Part shown: positions 25,814-35,588 of the stretch, piece after piece | How positions within the stretch are numbered: position 1 is the first letter of the stretch | Layout: each line of letters begins with the position of its first letter | Assembly: GCA_017347465.1 (NCBI GenBank) | Contig: AP021858.1 | Coordinates: 992,001-1,056,000 of the forward strand | Reading direction: 5' to 3' | DNA: 64,000 bases | Source of the DNA: Candidatus Nitrosymbiomonas proteolyticus | GTDB lineage: Bacteria; Armatimonadota; Fimbriimonadia; Fimbriimonadales; Fimbriimonadaceae | The notes under the pieces: model-generated | What the model was told of the DNA's origin: nothing | The model's database searches: none | What the model saw: only the letters and a program-made list of their open reading frames with translations | Made by a program: the position numbers and the translations under genes

Positions 25814-27093
25814 GCCAAAGGCGCCTCCTGAGATTCCGGAACGGCCGGGCGAGGATCAACCATCCGAATCGAGCGCTTCCCGTAGACGCTCAATCGGTCG
25901 GAGTATGTCCTCAAGATGCCGACGTAGAGGAACAGCAGCGCAACGGCGGCAGCGACCACGGAGATCCATCCTCCCGCGGGGCCATAGACTTCAGTGCAAA
26001 CGATCCAGATCGCGACGACCAGAAAGTTGGCGACCGCCACGGGCAGGAGCACCTTCCAACCGAGGTTCATGAGCTGGTCATACCGCAGCCTAGGGAGGGT
26101 CGCCCTGAGCCAGATGAACACGGTGAACACCGCCACCGCCTTTCCGATGAACCAAATCGGCCCCAACTTGATGTTCAGGGTGTGCAGGAACGAGCCGGGC
26201 TCAAAGTTGATGGGCAGCATATTGAAGCCGCCGAGAAACACGGCCGCGAACACCCCCCCGAAGACGAGCATCGCCGCGTATTCGCCCATGAAGTACACGG
26301 CAAACTTCATCGAGGAATACTCGGTGTGATAACCTGCGATCAGTTCGTTTTCTGCCTCGGGAAGGTCGAACGGAGCACGGTTGGTCTCGGCGACCATACA
26401 GATGAAGAACACGATTGCCGCCACTGCGCCGAACGGGGTGAGGATGTTCCAGTTCTGAACCACCGGCCACACTCCCCAAAATGGACCCGATTGGGCCGCG
26501 ACCATGTCGGTCATGCGCAGGGAGCCGGTTGCCAGCACGATCCCAGCTAGTGCCATGCCCATGGCGAGTTCATAGCTGATGAGCTGAGCCGACGACCGCA
26601 GGGCGCCCATCAGGGAGTACTTGTTGTTCGAAGCGTATCCGCCCAGAACCACGCCGTATACGCCGAGCGAACTGATGGCAAGCACGTAAAGGATTCCCAC
26701 GTTGACGTCGGCGATCGGCTGCCAGACGAGCCATTCGGGAGTGAGGGGCCCCCAGGGAAGGGTGCCTGCTAGCGCGAACGCGGGGAATAGCGCGATCGCC
26801 GGAGCGACGACGTAGACCAGCCTGTCCACCGCGGCCGGGGTGATGTCTTCCTTGAGGAACAGCTTGACACCGTCGGCGATGGGCTGGAGCAGGCCCTTCA
26901 GACGAATCTTCCGTCCCGACCGAAGCGTGAGCGTGGCGACCCGGTTGGGACCGATCCGATCTTGAAACCAACTGAGGAGCCTGCGCTCCCACCAGATCAG
27001 GCCGGGCACGATCATGAGCAGAGGAAGAACGACCAACGCGACCCGAATGAGCGCTTGCAGTGCCGGCGGTTGTTGCAGCATCCACTCCGTCAT
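25810..27093 (-). CDS. nuoH: NADH-quinone oxidoreductase subunit H
   Basis: 427 residues from ATG 27093, which has GAGGAG six bases upstream; the longer frame from 27144 overlaps nuoG. It is a multi-helix protein at the junction of the membrane and peripheral arms and lines the quinone chamber. Family blocks: WWERRLLSWFQDRIGPNRV, GLLQPIADGVKLFLKED, LGGYASNNKYSLMGALRSSAQ, and FDLPEAENELIAGYHTEYS. The C-terminus is about 60 residues longer than average, with an extra hydrophobic helix (VVAAAVALLFLYVGIL). Confidence 0.95.
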   Translation of the reverse strand: MTEWMLQQPPALQALIRVALVVLPLLMIVPGLIWWERRLLSWFQDRIGPNRVATLTLRSGRKIRLKGLLQPIADGVKLFLKEDITPAAVDRLVYVVAPAIALFPAFALAGTLPWGPLTPEWLVWQPIADVNVGILYVLAISSLGVYGVVLGGYASNNKYSLMGALRSSAQLISYELAMGMALAGIVLATGSLRMTDMVAAQSGPFWGVWPVVQNWNILTPFGAVAAIVFFICMVAETNRAPFDLPEAENELIAGYHTEYSSMKFAVYFMGEYAAMLVFGGVFAAVFLGGFNMLPINFEPGSFLHTLNIKLGPIWFIGKAVAVFTVFIWLRATLPRLRYDQLMNLGWKVLLPVAVANFLVVAIWIVCTEVYGPAGGWISVVAAAVALLFLYVGILRTYSDRLSVYGKRSIRMVDPRPAVPESQEAPLA

Positions 27094-27103
27094 GAGTCGC
27101 TCC

Positions 27104-29269
27104 TCAGTGTACTCGCCCCCTTGTGGCGAGACGAATTCCTTCACCTTCTAGATCGTCGTAACTCAGTTCTGCGAAGGTGGGGACGCTGCGGACGATCTCG
27201 GCAAATACGTCGTCGGCATGGAAGTACGGGCTTCTGGGGCTGATTTGCATCGCCAATTCCCAACATACGAGCCATGCAGGCTTGGCTTGTCCCGGCGCGA
27301 CGATCACGCGGTCGAACCTTTGCACCCTTCGCTCGACGTTAACGTAAGTTCCATCCTGCTCGGCGGGGGCGGCGAGCGGCAAAACCACGCTCGCGTAAGG
27401 GATGCACGGGTTGTCGTTTGTGGTCTGTACGACGAGGAACGGCACGGCTTCGAGGGCCTCTCTGACCAACTCGGGGTCTCCGACTGCCTCGAAAAGGTCG
27501 ATATCGGCTAGCCAGAGCGCCCGAATGGCGCCGCTCCGACAACCGCTCAGGATCTCCCAGGTGTTGAGGCCTCGCTTTTCGGCAGGAACCGCCTCACCGC
27601 CTGGCAGTGTGTCCGGTAGGAACCCGAGTTCGAGCGCGCCTTGCTCATTTGCCCCTAAGGCCATGCAGTGCAGCTTCGCGCCCGCGACCATTGCCCAACC
27701 GCCAAGGGTCTCCCATGCGCTTTGCGCTTCGGGGGCGTTCAAGAGGCTCCGTGAGGTGACGACGACCGAACCGGGGCCGATCAATCTCGCGGCCTCGACC
27801 AGCGCATCGGCCGGTACGCCGGTTTCCTTTTCGACAAAGGACGGCGTGTACTTTCGGATCGATTCAAGCGTGGCCGCAGGGACCTTCCCCATTCCCGCTT
27901 CGACGGCGGCGAACAGCAGGCCCTGGGCGAGGGTGTTTTCGGTTCCTGCACGAAACCGCAAGACGAGGTCCGCAAACTCTTCGAGTTCGCTTTTCGCCGA
28001 GGTTGCCGCGATGATTCTCGCGCCGGACTTACGCCAGCCCTTTCGCAGCCGGAGGAAGGCCATCGGCGATTCGTCGGCGAGCGAAGTGCCGAAAACGAGG
28101 GCCGACTTCGCTTCTTCGAGGTTGGAGAAGGAGGCCTGGGCTTCGTCGATTCCTATCGCCTGTTCCAGCGCCTGATCGCGCGACGGCAGGTGCGCCGTGA
28201 ACCTATGATCGAGGTGGAAGCTGTTGAACTCCTCGCGAAACAGCTTTTGCAGGAGGTACATCCCTTCGTTCGAGACTCGGGGTCCGGCGAGCGCCGCTGC
28301 AGCGCCCTTTCGGGGGAACGAATCGAGAATCTTCGCCAGCGCCGTGGGCCAGTCGGATTCCTTTAGGGCGTCGTCCTCGCGAATCAGAACTCTCGTGCAA
28401 CGGTTATCGTTGTACCAGTCGTGCCCGAACTTGCCTCGGTCGCAGGTCCACTCCTCGTTCACGGCCTCGTTGGTTCGCCCGTTGATTCGAACCTGTTTCC
28501 CGAGTCTGTAATCGAACCACACGTTGCATCCGTTCGAGCATTCGGTGCAGATCGCGGGTTTCGTTTCCAGGTCCCAAGGCCTCGCGCGGAACCGGTATTC
28601 GGTGCTCGTCAGCGCGCCGACCGGGCAAATCTCAATCGTGTTTCCGGAGAACTTCGACTGAAACTCTCCCAGTTGGAACGTCGAAGGCTGCATCATCGCC
28701 CCGCGAAAGCGAAAGGCAAGCTGGGCGTCCCCGGAAATCTCCTCGGTGAACCTCACACACCTCCCGCATTGAATGCACCTTTCGAGGTCGAGCGTCACGT
28801 GCTCGCTGAGGGGATAGGCCTTCGGTAGGTGCCGTTTGATTTCGAGGTAGCGGCTCGTCGAAGGGCCATAGAAGATCGTGTTGTTTTGTAAGGGACACTC
28901 GCCGCCTCGGTCGCAGATGGGGCAGTCGAGCGGGTGGTTGATCAGGAGGAACTCGAGCACTCCCTTGCGGTCGGTGTGAATCTGCTGGGAGTCCGTAAGG
29001 ACCACCATCCCTTCCGAAGCGGGGAGCGTGCAAGCGGTTTGGGGCTTGGGCATGAACCGCACGCTGCCGTCTTGCTGCTTGAAGCCCACGGCGACCAGGC
29101 ACATGCGACACATCCCGACGGGATCGAGTCGAGAATGGTAGCAAAAGATCGGGACTTCGAGTCCAAGGCGCTTCACGGATTCGACGATCAGTTCGCCTTT
29201 GGGAACCTCGATCTCGACCTCGTTGATGGTGAGGAGGACGGTTTCGGTAGAGGTCGATACGGCGGCCAT
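27104..29269 (-). CDS. nuoG: NADH-quinone oxidoreductase subunit G
   Basis: 721 residues. The N-terminus has the [2Fe-2S] ligands (FCYHSRLDPVGMCRMC) and the His-Cys3 [4Fe-4S] motif (HPLDCPICDRGGECPLQ). A further cluster motif, RCIQCGRCVRF, is followed by a CTECSNGCNVWF segment that begins the molybdopterin-oxidoreductase-like domain. The C-terminal half (PRVSNEGMYLLQKLF, AAPAEQDGTYVNVERRVQRF) is the non-catalytic remnant of a formate-dehydrogenase-like fold. NuoG carries electrons from NuoF/NuoE toward the quinone arm. It is the first gene of the minus-strand nuo cluster. Confidence 0.95.
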   Translation of the reverse strand: MAAVSTSTETVLLTINEVEIEVPKGELIVESVKRLGLEVPIFCYHSRLDPVGMCRMCLVAVGFKQQDGSVRFMPKPQTACTLPASEGMVVLTDSQQIHTDRKGVLEFLLINHPLDCPICDRGGECPLQNNTIFYGPSTSRYLEIKRHLPKAYPLSEHVTLDLERCIQCGRCVRFTEEISGDAQLAFRFRGAMMQPSTFQLGEFQSKFSGNTIEICPVGALTSTEYRFRARPWDLETKPAICTECSNGCNVWFDYRLGKQVRINGRTNEAVNEEWTCDRGKFGHDWYNDNRCTRVLIREDDALKESDWPTALAKILDSFPRKGAAAALAGPRVSNEGMYLLQKLFREEFNSFHLDHRFTAHLPSRDQALEQAIGIDEAQASFSNLEEAKSALVFGTSLADESPMAFLRLRKGWRKSGARIIAATSAKSELEEFADLVLRFRAGTENTLAQGLLFAAVEAGMGKVPAATLESIRKYTPSFVEKETGVPADALVEAARLIGPGSVVVTSRSLLNAPEAQSAWETLGGWAMVAGAKLHCMALGANEQGALELGFLPDTLPGGEAVPAEKRGLNTWEILSGCRSGAIRALWLADIDLFEAVGDPELVREALEAVPFLVVQTTNDNPCIPYASVVLPLAAPAEQDGTYVNVERRVQRFDRVIVAPGQAKPAWLVCWELAMQISPRSPYFHADDVFAEIVRSVPTFAELSYDDLEGEGIRLATRGRVH

Positions 29270-29515
29270 GCTCGTGGTATCAGCGCAAAGAATCGGTCAC
29301 GCTCTCCGCGCAACCGCTTGCTTGTGTACCTCATCGCCCGCGCGCATCGCATGGTTCTTGGCTCGGACGGGGAAAGTTTGCCGCACACAGAACACAGGCG
29401 CGTTTTTCGGAGTCATAGAGAGAGTTGCAACCTCCCTTGACCCGGCAGGAATGCTGGATCGCACCTGCCTACCGACGGTTCTTGTCGCATTGGCATAGGG
29501 ATTGGGGGAAAGTAA
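29270..29515. other. Divergent intergenic region between nuoG and a secreted-protein gene
   Basis: With the leader ORF beside it, this is the longest gap in the window (314 bases to 29583). It must hold the promoters of nuoG (minus) and of the secreted-protein gene (plus). I see TTGACC at 29438-29443 on the plus strand but no matching -10, and only weak inverted repeats. No tRNA, riboswitch or convincing gene was recognised; an 89-codon minus-strand frame here looks like chance. Confidence 0.4.
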
Positions 29516-29599
29516 ATGAGTTTCGTCGCTTTCGCGGCCGCCTGTCTTGGGGTCTCCGCGGAGCACTTCGAAGGTGACATGTCATGCATCACAGACTGA
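29516..29599 (+). CDS. Possible leader ORF (27 aa) overlapping the secreted-protein gene
   Basis: ATG 29516, preceded by GGGGGAAAG, opens a frame reading MSFVAFAAACLGVSAEHF and ending at a TGA at 29597-29599, just inside the next gene, whose ATG is at 29584. It could be a translational leader or a chance frame. Support is limited to the ribosome-site-like sequence and the overlap. Confidence 0.25.
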   Translation: MSFVAFAAACLGVSAEHFEGDMSCITD

Positions 29600-31878
29600 T
29601 TCCGTTATTTGCCCTGGCAGTGACGGTGAGTTCAGGAGCGATCGCACAGGAAATGCAGCAGATTCCTGTGGGGCCCCAACAGCCCGTTCAGCAACTGACC
29701 ACCGCCAAAGCCGTCGTCGTCGACACTCGGCAATTCCTTCCACAGGTCAATGTCGAAAAGCGAGATTTGATCGTCCGACCTGAGAACCCTTTCAAGCCAC
29801 CTTGGAGGGAGATGAAGGTCGAGCCCAATAGCTTGCCCGTCGGGGAAGTTCAGGACTACCAGCGCATCGAACTCCGGGACGGAAGAGCGCTCTTTCCCGG
29901 AATCGGATACACGGGCTGGATTCCGCCCGATCCCGATATTGGCGTTGGCCCCAACCATATAGTTGGCGTCGTCAACGTCGACCTCGCGTTCTTCACGCAT
30001 GCCGGATCGAAGACCTTCCAGCAGCCGATCTCGACGTTCTTTGCGTCTGTCGGCGCAGGGCCCACCGCGGACCTCTTCGACCCCAAGGTGTTCTTCGACC
30101 GGATTCACCAGCGGTTCGTCGTGGTCTGCCTTGAAATGAAGACCTCGCCACAAACGAGCAAGGTCTTGTTCGGCGTTTCGGACGATGCAGACCCCAACGG
30201 GACCTGGTACCTGTACCGCTTCGAAGCGGCGCGCGTGATCAGCGGCTCGAACACTTGGGCCGACTATCCCGGCGCGGGCTACAACAAGGACGCCTACGTC
30301 GTCAGCATGAACCAGTTCACCTTCTCCGGATTCGCGTTCCGAGGGGTGCAGTTCATCGTGATTCGGAAGTCGACCGTCCTCAGCGGAGGCGCGGCGACCA
30401 CCCACTACTTCTTGGACACCAACGAGTTCGGAGCGCAGGTCGCCGAGATGGTCGATTCGTCGATCGATCGCGTATACACGGCGAGCGACTTCAATTCGGG
30501 CAACATGAAGATTCACGCGTTCCGGAACCTGACGACAACGCCGTTGATGGACTCGGCGTTCCTTGCGATTCCGTCGTTTACTTATCCGTCGACCAACGCG
30601 ACGAGCCCCGGAGGGAGGTCACTCGACGTACTCGACGGGCGGCTCATCAACGTCGTCTTTCGGAACGGGAAAATGGTCACCGCCCATGGCGTGCGGTCGC
30701 CGACTTCGAGCGACAACGTGGTTCGGTGGTACGAGTTGAATACCAACAACTACCCTTCGAGCGCAATGACGGTCGCGCAATCAGGAAACGTCGCTGGCAC
30801 GGCAGGGCAGCACTACTTCATGCCCGCGCTGTTCATCAATGAGTTCGGCGACATTTCGATGATCTTCACTCGAAGCTCATCGACGATCGTCGCGGACATC
30901 ATGGTCGCAGGTCGGAAGACCACCGATGCGCCGGGAACGATGGGGGCTCCGGTTCTCCTCGAGTCGGCTTCGGGTTCGACCTACGGGTTCAGTGGTTTCA
31001 ATAGGTGGGGCGACTACTTCGGCATCGAGACCAACCCCAACAACGAAACTACGTTTTGGGGCGTCGCAATGACCGGAACGACAAGCTCCGCTTGGCGAAC
31101 GGCGATCCGCGATTGGAACGTCACGCTGCCCGTTACCCTAAACAGCGTCACGCTGAACTCTTCGACGGTCATCGGCGGGAACAGCGTGGGTGGCCAAGTG
31201 AACATGAGCGGTAACGCTCCGAGTGGCGGATATGTCGTCTCGCTGAGCAGTAACGTGCCTGCCGCCGCGACGGTACCCAGCACGGTCACCGTGCCTTCGG
31301 GAAGTTCGACCGCCGGATTCACGGTCAGCACGAGCGTCGTCTCCGTAGACACCGCCGTGACGATCACGGCCTCGTTCCGTGGGACGAACCGCACCGTGGG
31401 GCTGACCGTTCAGTGGGCCTGGGTGATTGTGAACCCGTCTTCGTTCGCGAAGGTGGGCATCCACATCTCCGGAAACCTGAACTCGCTGTTTGCCAGCGAC
31501 GACGACCGCATGCGGCTCGGAGTCGATCCTGGCGTCGATCAGTTCCCTCCCGTCCAACTGTTCCTCAGCGCAACGGCTCCGGTCGCGAATCCGAGCAAGC
31601 TGGAGTTCACGTTGGAAACGAGAGCGAGCACGACCTTCCGAGGTCAAAGGCTCATGCTGTTCAACTGGGCGACGAACCGGTACGACACGGTCGACTATCG
31701 GTTCCCGGGCCTGTCGGACTCCTCGTTTACGGTGTCCCTCACCTCCAGCGCCTCCGACTACATCCGCGCTTCCGATCGGTTAATGCGGGCGTACATCGCG
31801 TGGGACGACCTCGCGTCTGAGGTCGCGGGCCTCTGGAACGTAGACATCGACCAGTCGAACTGGAAGATCTTCCGCTAA
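29584..31878 (+). CDS. Large secreted protein with an Ig-like domain, unknown function
   Basis: 764 residues with a clear signal peptide (MHHRLIPLFALAVTVSSGAIAQ, cut after the AIA-Q region). Residues about 80-500 read like a beta-propeller or sugar-binding type repeat domain: many Asp/Asn/Gly turns, and PDPDIGVGPNHIVGVVN, FDPKVFFDRIHQRFVVV and GFNRWGDYFGIETNPN. Residues about 510-610 form one Ig-like/big-like domain (LNSVTLNSSTVIGGNSVGG, then VPSSTVTVPSG-type strands). The last 150 residues are another beta-rich module. No catalytic motif was recognised. The family is seen in extracellular proteins of Armatimonadetes and Planctomycetes. A strong terminator follows. Confidence 0.72.
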   Translation: MHHRLIPLFALAVTVSSGAIAQEMQQIPVGPQQPVQQLTTAKAVVVDTRQFLPQVNVEKRDLIVRPENPFKPPWREMKVEPNSLPVGEVQDYQRIELRDGRALFPGIGYTGWIPPDPDIGVGPNHIVGVVNVDLAFFTHAGSKTFQQPISTFFASVGAGPTADLFDPKVFFDRIHQRFVVVCLEMKTSPQTSKVLFGVSDDADPNGTWYLYRFEAARVISGSNTWADYPGAGYNKDAYVVSMNQFTFSGFAFRGVQFIVIRKSTVLSGGAATTHYFLDTNEFGAQVAEMVDSSIDRVYTASDFNSGNMKIHAFRNLTTTPLMDSAFLAIPSFTYPSTNATSPGGRSLDVLDGRLINVVFRNGKMVTAHGVRSPTSSDNVVRWYELNTNNYPSSAMTVAQSGNVAGTAGQHYFMPALFINEFGDISMIFTRSSSTIVADIMVAGRKTTDAPGTMGAPVLLESASGSTYGFSGFNRWGDYFGIETNPNNETTFWGVAMTGTTSSAWRTAIRDWNVTLPVTLNSVTLNSSTVIGGNSVGGQVNMSGNAPSGGYVVSLSSNVPAAATVPSTVTVPSGSSTAGFTVSTSVVSVDTAVTITASFRGTNRTVGLTVQWAWVIVNPSSFAKVGIHISGNLNSLFASDDDRMRLGVDPGVDQFPPVQLFLSATAPVANPSKLEFTLETRASTTFRGQRLMLFNWATNRYDTVDYRFPGLSDSSFTVSLTSSASDYIRASDRLMRAYIAWDDLASEVAGLWNVDIDQSNWKIFR

Positions 31879-31898
31879 GAGCGGGACCTCCGGTTAAG

Positions 31899-31935
31899 AA
31901 GAAGCCCCTGCAGATTCGCGGGGGCTTCTTTCTTT
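31899..31935. terminator. Bidirectional terminator between two convergent genes
   Basis: AAGAAGCCCC pairs perfectly with GGGGCTTCTT over a 12-base loop, with TCTTT after it on the plus strand. On the minus strand the stem is followed by CTTAACC, so it may also serve the protease gene, though more weakly. Confidence 0.8.
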
Positions 31936-31954
31936 CGGGTCGGGGAGGACCTGA

Positions 31955-34900
31955 CTACGAACCCGGTTTGATCGCGGGGAAGGGCGGTCGCTTGATACCC
32001 TGTTTCCCCTTCTTGAGTTCGTTGAGCAGGTGCTCAATCGCTCGGTCGAGTTGAGGGTCGCGTCCCGCGGCGACGTCGTCCGGCTTCAAGTCCACCTCGA
32101 TGTCCGGGGCGACGCCGGTGTTTTCGGCGATCCACTTACCGGTCTCGCGGTCGTAGAGCCCGAACTCCGGCGCGGTCAGGAAGCCCCCGTCGATGAGAGG
32201 AGCGCTTCCGCTGATCCCCACCAGTCCGCCCCAAGTCCTCATGCCGATCAGCGGGCCGAGACGTGCTTGGCGGAACATCCACGGGAAAAAGTCACCTCCG
32301 GAACCCGCGTACTGGTTGATCAGCATCGCCTTAGGCCCCTCCATTGCGACGGCGTCGGTCCACTCGTTCGTGTTCCGGGCGATGATTCCCGCCCTGATCC
32401 GACGAGCGAGCGTATCGACAAACCAAGGCTGCACGAACCCGCCGCCGTTCCAGCGCTCGTCGACGATCCATGCCTCCTTATCGGTTTGGCTCCAGAAGCC
32501 CCGCATGAACTCCGTCGTGCCGGAGAACTGCGTGTCCGGGATGTGCATATATCCGATCTTGCCGCCCGACTTCTCCTGAACGTACTTTCGAGCGTCCTCG
32601 ACCCAAGACCAATAGCGGAGCTGGTTTTCGGTCGAAATGGGCCGAACGCGCTCTTTCCGCGCTCCCTCCAGCGAAGGAGTGGAATTGACCGTAAGGACCA
32701 CGGTGCGCCCCACCTTGCGGATCAGGAGCGATGCCGGATGAACGGTTGCGTCCACCGGTTGCCCGTCGATCTCCAGCAGGTAGTCGCCCTCTTGAACGTT
32801 CACGCCCGGGTCGCGAAGCGGACTTCGGAAGGACTCCTCGTAGTTCGCGCCTGGGTAAATCTTCTTGAACCTGACGTGGTTCCCTTCGATCGAGTAGTCG
32901 CAGCCGAGCATCCCCACGGGCACTCCCGGAGAGCCCGCGCCCATGTCGCCTCCGCCCACGTAGGCGTGGCCGGTGCCCAGTTCGCCAATCATCAGCCCAA
33001 GAATGTAGTTGAGGTCGTCACGGTGGCGAACGTAGGGAAGGTAACCCCGGTATCGGTCGCCGACCGCCTTCCAGTCCAGTCCCAAGAGACCTGGATCGTA
33101 GAAGTTGTCGCGGAAGTACCTCCACGCCTCGTCGAAGATTTGCTCCCACTCGTCGGTCGGGCTCCACGGCGCGGTGATTCCCGCTGTGCTCACCCGACCC
33201 TGACCCACTTGGAGCCCCGGTCGAATGTCCGCTATCCCCAAGGTTCCGCCCGCGAAGTAAGCGATCTTCGTTCGCGAAGCGTTGAGTGAGAACTGGCCGG
33301 GGATCATCGGAGCGATCTGCTGCGACTGGCGGTCGTCCAAGCTGAACTTGAACAAGCCGCCTTCCGCAAGGTACAGCAATCCATTCTTGAGCCCGATTAC
33401 CCCAGCGTAGTTGCCCGCAGGCATCGGCAAGGGCAGCACGCGGTCGGAAAGTCCGTCCAGGTCGATCTTCACCTCTTGGCTTGCAGGCTGTTGACCCGCG
33501 CCGCCCTGATTTTCGCCCTCTGCGCCCGGCTTCTTGACGGGCTCTTCATCGACCGAGGCGAGCAGCGGATTGGCCGTCGTTTTCGCCAAGGGCACGACGT
33601 AGACCCGCTGAACGTCCATCGGGGCCATCGCGAGTTCGAAGTGGCCCATGGTCGGGCCGAACGTCCGGGCCGAGACCAGGTAGAGGTACTTCCCGTTCAT
33701 GTCGAACGTAACGGACGCGTCGTCATACCTGCCGTCCGTGACCTCATGCTCCTGCCCCGATTCGATGTTGTAGAGGTAGATCGCCCCCAATTGGCTGGGC
33801 TTCTGGTTCACATACGCGACCCACTTGCTGTCTGGCGAAATGTCCCAACCCACCAGTCCGTAGTTCGCGCGAAAGACCTTACGCAGGCCCTTCGATTCGA
33901 CGTCGAGGAGCCACAGCTCGTTGGATCGAGTTGAAATCGCGATCTTCTTCGAGTTCGGCGTCCACTCGATGCCGGTGATCTGACCCTGGAAGCCGGTCGT
34001 CAGCCGAGCCGACTCGCCGCCCAATTGGGGCTGCATGTAGACCTCGTTCTCGCCGGAAGCGTCGCTCACGAAGGCGATGTTCTGGCCGTCGGGCGACCAG
34101 GCGGGGAATCGCTCTCGATACCGGGTCGAGTGGGTCATGTTGCGGGTTTCCCCATTCTCCTTGGGGACGCTAAACACCTCGCCGCGAGCCTCGACGGCGA
34201 CCCGTACCCCGCTCGGCGAAAGCGAAAGGCTTGTGATCTGATCACCCAACGAGCGCACGGTTGGCCTTGCGTTCAGGAAGTCGCTCAAGACCATCGGCGC
34301 GAGCTTCTCCGTTTTCGAAGTCGCGATGTCGAAGACGTGCAAGTAGCCGTCCCGCTCGAAAACGATCGACTTGCCGTCGCTTGCGGGCCACTTGATGTCG
34401 GCGTCGGCATAGGTGGTCAACTGCCGATCCTGGCGGTTGCCGAGGTCGTACCTATATAAGTTGACTGTTCCCTGGTTCCGATCGCTCGCGTAATAAACCG
34501 CGTTGCCGATCCACATGGGGTGCCACGAGTTTTCGCTCTTGGACGGCAGTTCGGAATACTTGTTTGTCGCGAATTCGTAGAGGGAAATCCGCCCTTGCGT
34601 GCCTCCTCGGTATCTGCGCCAGTTGAACTGGTGCGAGGACACGCGATTGAACGCCATCGACTTTCCGTCGGGCGAAAAACTGCCGTCCGAAACCTCTTGC
34701 AGGGCAGAGGCCGCCGGGAGTCCGCCTTTGGGGTCGACGACCCACATACGCGGTTGTTTTGAGTTGAAAGTGCCGGATAGAGACTTGTAAGCGATCTTGC
34801 CGTCCGGCGTCCAGTCGAGGACGAGGTCCGAAACGGGATCATACGAGAGCCTCTTCGGTTCGCCGCCCTCGATCGGAACGACGAACACGTCGACATTACC

Positions 34901-35176
34901 GTCGTATTCCCCCGAAAAGGCGACGAACTTGCCGTCCGGCGAGATGCGCGCGCGAGTCTCTTGCCCTGGATGGGACGTGATCCTGCGAGCGAGCCCTCCC
35001 TCGCGCTTGGCCGTCCAAAGGTCGGAGGCGTAGGTGAACACCACCGTATCCCCATGAATATCAGGAAACCTCATGAGGCGCATTTCTTCCGCGAGCACGG
35101 GGCTAGCGAGGCATGCGCCGAGTAGTAAAGCAGTCATCGAACAGTTGAACCCTCCAGTCGTTTTGCTTGGGTGCAT
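31955..35176 (-). CDS. Tricorn-type protease (S41 family)
   Basis: 1073 residues with a signal peptide (MHPSKTTGG then hydrophobic ALLLGACLASPVLA). Residues about 40-550 are TolB/WD40-like propeller repeats (RISPDGKFVAFSG, RFPAWSPDGQNIAF, WDISPDSKWVAYV). A linker, a C1-like helical domain, a PDZ domain (GDYLLEIDGQPV) and a C-terminal S41 domain follow. The nucleophile is Ser about 959 in QYAGSGGDFF; WIVDERWNGGGF precedes it. Tricorn enzymes degrade peptides made by other proteases; the signal peptide puts this one outside the cytoplasm. ATG 35176 gives a charged n-region and is preferred over 35137. It probably works with PepF-type peptidases in protein scavenging. Confidence 0.88.
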   Translation of the reverse strand: MHPSKTTGGFNCSMTALLLGACLASPVLAEEMRLMRFPDIHGDTVVFTYASDLWTAKREGGLARRITSHPGQETRARISPDGKFVAFSGEYDGNVDVFVVPIEGGEPKRLSYDPVSDLVLDWTPDGKIAYKSLSGTFNSKQPRMWVVDPKGGLPAASALQEVSDGSFSPDGKSMAFNRVSSHQFNWRRYRGGTQGRISLYEFATNKYSELPSKSENSWHPMWIGNAVYYASDRNQGTVNLYRYDLGNRQDRQLTTYADADIKWPASDGKSIVFERDGYLHVFDIATSKTEKLAPMVLSDFLNARPTVRSLGDQITSLSLSPSGVRVAVEARGEVFSVPKENGETRNMTHSTRYRERFPAWSPDGQNIAFVSDASGENEVYMQPQLGGESARLTTGFQGQITGIEWTPNSKKIAISTRSNELWLLDVESKGLRKVFRANYGLVGWDISPDSKWVAYVNQKPSQLGAIYLYNIESGQEHEVTDGRYDDASVTFDMNGKYLYLVSARTFGPTMGHFELAMAPMDVQRVYVVPLAKTTANPLLASVDEEPVKKPGAEGENQGGAGQQPASQEVKIDLDGLSDRVLPLPMPAGNYAGVIGLKNGLLYLAEGGLFKFSLDDRQSQQIAPMIPGQFSLNASRTKIAYFAGGTLGIADIRPGLQVGQGRVSTAGITAPWSPTDEWEQIFDEAWRYFRDNFYDPGLLGLDWKAVGDRYRGYLPYVRHRDDLNYILGLMIGELGTGHAYVGGGDMGAGSPGVPVGMLGCDYSIEGNHVRFKKIYPGANYEESFRSPLRDPGVNVQEGDYLLEIDGQPVDATVHPASLLIRKVGRTVVLTVNSTPSLEGARKERVRPISTENQLRYWSWVEDARKYVQEKSGGKIGYMHIPDTQFSGTTEFMRGFWSQTDKEAWIVDERWNGGGFVQPWFVDTLARRIRAGIIARNTNEWTDAVAMEGPKAMLINQYAGSGGDFFPWMFRQARLGPLIGMRTWGGLVGISGSAPLIDGGFLTAPEFGLYDRETGKWIAENTGVAPDIEVDLKPDDVAAGRDPQLDRAIEHLLNELKKGKQGIKRPPFPAIKPGS

Positions 35177-35249
35177 TATTGCAGCCGGAGGGCCGCTCAG
35201 GGGCGCCTAAGGGTCTGTCCGTGCCCTTTGCCCTATTTCGCCCTTTGTC

Positions 35250-35555
35250 CTATTTCGATTGAGCCTTGGGCGTTCGCCGGGTTCGGGAAGAGGTCTTTCC
35301 TGGCTTCTTGGGCTTTGCCGTAGCTGCCTTTTTGGGTTTGGGGGCAGTTTCAGCTTTGGGGGTGGCGGTTCGAGACTCCCTGGCGGGATCGTCCGACGAC
35401 TTCCTCAAGTCCTCGCCGATCTTCACGAGAGTATCGCCGAGGTTCTTCGCGACGGGTTTGCACCGCTTCAGGACATAGGGAATCGCGACTGCCGCTCCGA
35501 CGATGACCGTGGTTCGGGCGAGCACCGCGAGCGCTCGCAGGGGCGCGTGTACCAT
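35250..35555 (-). CDS. Small membrane-anchored protein with a Lys/Pro/Ala-rich tail
   Basis: 101 residues: one hydrophobic segment near the N-terminus (LAVLARTTVIVGAAVAIPYVL), a short amphipathic stretch (GDTLVKIGEDLRKSS), then a highly basic tail of Lys, Pro, Ala and Thr like a histone H1 tail. GAGGTGAG lies before the ATG. Such tails can bind DNA, RNA or membranes. It lies downstream of lspA in the same direction, 33 bases away. Not recognised as a named family; function unknown. Confidence 0.55.
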   Translation of the reverse strand: MVHAPLRALAVLARTTVIVGAAVAIPYVLKRCKPVAKNLGDTLVKIGEDLRKSSDDPARESRTATPKAETAPKPKKAATAKPKKPGKTSSRTRRTPKAQSK

Positions 35556-35588
35556 TTCATCTCACCTCACTGGGTTCTTTCTGGGGTC

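Noticed and set aside
25306-25820. Search for a hidden nuoI between nuoH and nuoJ
   Set aside because: nuoH and nuoJ overlap by four bases, so no space exists; no CxxCxxCxxxCP pairs occur in other frames there.
29297-29566. An 89-codon minus-strand frame in the nuoG upstream gap
   Set aside because: No ribosome site, no hydrophobic or domain pattern, and it crosses the probable divergent promoter region.
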